A DNA stretch of 64,000 nucleotides from Fontibacter flavus. GTDB taxonomy: Bacteria; Bacteroidota; Bacteroidia; Cytophagales; Cyclobacteriaceae. A program made the position numbers and the translations under genes. The DNA lies in NCBI RefSeq assembly GCF_042432905.1, contig NZ_JBHLWI010000001.1:1-64000 (forward strand), read 5' to 3'. Positions 62,931 to 64,000 of this stretch are shown piece by piece. The notes beneath the pieces were generated by a model. That model searched no databases. It was not told where the DNA came from and saw only the letters and a list, made by a program, of their open reading frames with translations. The first letter of the stretch is position 1. The number at the start of each line of letters is the position of its first letter.

Positions 62931-64000
62931 TTAATCTAAATCTGACACTTGTTTAGAATTGTTTCTGATGGTCTGATCCAGTTCCTGGGCCAATGGCTTC
63001 AAATAAGAAAAGTATTTCTTATTCTCTTTATCCAACTGATTCTTGTCAATTAGTTCCAATAAGCCTAAAATCGAAGATAGAGGTGAACGGAGCGTGGTGG
63101 ATTGGGTATGTAAAATCTCCCTCATGAGCCTGTTTTGATGATGAAGCTTGTGGGAATTTATTTTCTCCTCATGAATATCCTTGCATGCGTATACAAAGCC
63201 AATGATTTTCTGATCAGAACTTACTAAAGGGAAAAATTTATGAGAAAACCAGATTTTTTCCCCGTATTTCTGCTGTAAAACATCTTTTTCAAAGTCAATT
63301 CGATGACCTTCAAATATCTTTTCAACATGTTTCAGAAACTCTTCATCCATTCCTTCCATCAGATAAGACAAAAATTTATCTCCGATTTTCATGCTTTTGG
63401 AAAAATGGCATTTCACTAGTTTTTCGGCTTTTGAATTGAAGCCTAAAATCCTTAGATCCTTTCCAACAAAAAATATATTCTCTTCAGCATTTTCAATAAT
63501 CGTCTGCAAAGTAAAATTCACCTGTTTATACTCTTGGGAAAGTTTTTGTACTTCTGAAATATCTTTGAGCACAATATCCAATCCCGCGGGCCTTGGAATA
63601 ACATAAACTTTGTACCAGCGTCCATTAACAGTACTAAAGTCTTCAAATACCCTTAAAGTCTTAGATTCTTTTGCTTTCTTAAACTCCAAAGCATACTTGT
63701 ATATATTTTGATCAGGGTAAATTTGCCAAATACTTTTTCCTAAGAGATTTTCTTCTTTTTGGTTGAAATAGTTCTCTGCCTCATCATTGGCAGAAACTAT
63801 TTCCCAAGAATGATCCAATTGCATATAAATGTCCGTGATCGGATTGACACTTTTTGGAAATGAAGACTCATTATGCCCTATCTGATAATGATTGGATTTA
63901 GGATGGCCCAAACCCAAAATTCCAGAAAAATCCCCCTCCTCATTTTTCAAAACTGAAAATTCCCACTTGATCAGACTATTGCCATGCAAAAATTCCACCT
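62931..64000 (-). CDS. PAS sensor, C-terminal part, no catalytic domain
   Basis: The gene enters from beyond the right edge; the visible part is at least 355 codons. It has a PAS-like region at the edge, PAS domains (~45-135 and ~155-270 of the visible part, e.g. WEIVSANDEAENYFNQ and ILGFNSKAEKLV) and a C-terminal helical segment resembling HisKA. Where relatives have QSHxVRAPL, here it reads QSTTLRSPL, so the phospho-acceptor histidine is replaced by Thr. No HATPase domain follows. It is likely a signalling scaffold related in form to the sensor at 10987-13923. Start and full length are unknown. Confidence 0.85.
   Translation of the reverse strand, partial: VEFLHGNSLIKWEFSVLKNEEGDFSGILGLGHPKSNHYQIGHNESSFPKSVNPITDIYMQLDHSWEIVSANDEAENYFNQKEENLLGKSIWQIYPDQNIYKYALEFKKAKESKTLRVFEDFSTVNGRWYKVYVIPRPAGLDIVLKDISEVQKLSQEYKQVNFTLQTIIENAEENIFFVGKDLRILGFNSKAEKLVKCHFSKSMKIGDKFLSYLMEGMDEEFLKHVEKIFEGHRIDFEKDVLQQKYGEKIWFSHKFFPLVSSDQKIIGFVYACKDIHEEKINSHKLHHQNRLMREILHTQSTTLRSPLSSILGLLELIDKNQLDKENKKYFSYLKPLAQELDQTIRNNSKQVSDLD

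Noticed and set aside
1..64000. tRNA, rRNA, insertion sequences or prophage
   Set aside because: No cloverleaf, ribosomal, transposase, integrase or phage sequence was seen by eye in intergenic regions or among the proteins; small RNAs cannot be excluded without a covariance-model search.

Overview
The window looks like a stable, vertically inherited chromosomal segment of a Bacteroidota bacterium, most likely Cytophagales and close to Cyclobacteriaceae. The evidence is AT-rich coding sequence, a type IX secretion C-terminal sorting domain, gldC, a TonB-dependent receptor with a carboxypeptidase-D-like plug extension, GSCFA and DUF2490 proteins, and several -7 elements of the form TAnnTTTG instead of E. 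coli-type -10 boxes. The genus assignment is inference. I see no rRNA, tRNA, insertion sequence, prophage or CRISPR.

Layout. (1) 0.2-8.1 kb: a T9SS-secreted Kelch-like protein, an outer-membrane barrel protein, and a tight five-gene operon (LolA-like periplasmic protein, two FtsX-type permeases, an ABC ATPase, an outer-membrane barrel) that looks like a complete envelope export machine of unknown cargo. (2) 8.1-17.8 kb: an MBOAT acyltransferase with an SGNH-like partner, an ATPase-less PAS/GAF sensor overlapping a response regulator, and a large lipoprotein cytochrome c of the PVC type with HEAT repeats. (3) 18.2-33.4 kb: a D-threonine-aldolase-like PLP enzyme, three envelope proteins, arginine decarboxylase, glycogen debranching enzyme, methionine-type aminotransferase, an APC permease, arginase, arginyl-tRNA synthetase and a glutathione peroxidase lipoprotein. 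(4) 33.5-44.4 kb: menA, a universal stress protein, a bacterial SUI1/eIF1 protein, SGNH and PAP2-like proteins, a GSCFA protein, gldC, a TonB receptor with an SGNH lipoprotein, a GNAT and an OsmC protein. (5) 44.5-59.3 kb: a cation and pH homeostasis region with a Usp/CPA2/K+ channel operon, a CPA1 K+/H+ antiporter, PEP carboxylase, and the full mrpABCDEFG operon ending in a beta-propeller lactonase lipoprotein. (6) 59.6-64 kb: a cold-shock protein, menC, queA, a LytTR protein and a truncated PAS sensor.

Working together: menA and menC belong to menaquinone synthesis. Arginine decarboxylase, arginase and ArgS draw on one arginine pool. The Mrp, CPA1, CPA2 and K+ channel genes suggest a saline or alkaline habitat. 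Most intergenic signals are strong intrinsic terminators, several of them bidirectional between convergent genes. Candidate promoters were read by eye against the Bacteroidota consensus.

The most unusual items are the LolA/FtsX/ABC/barrel operon, the kinase-domain-less sensor and response regulator pair with a slippery heptamer at the overlap, the menA promoter built into the preceding terminator, and a heptameric tandem repeat upstream of the D-threonine-aldolase-like gene.
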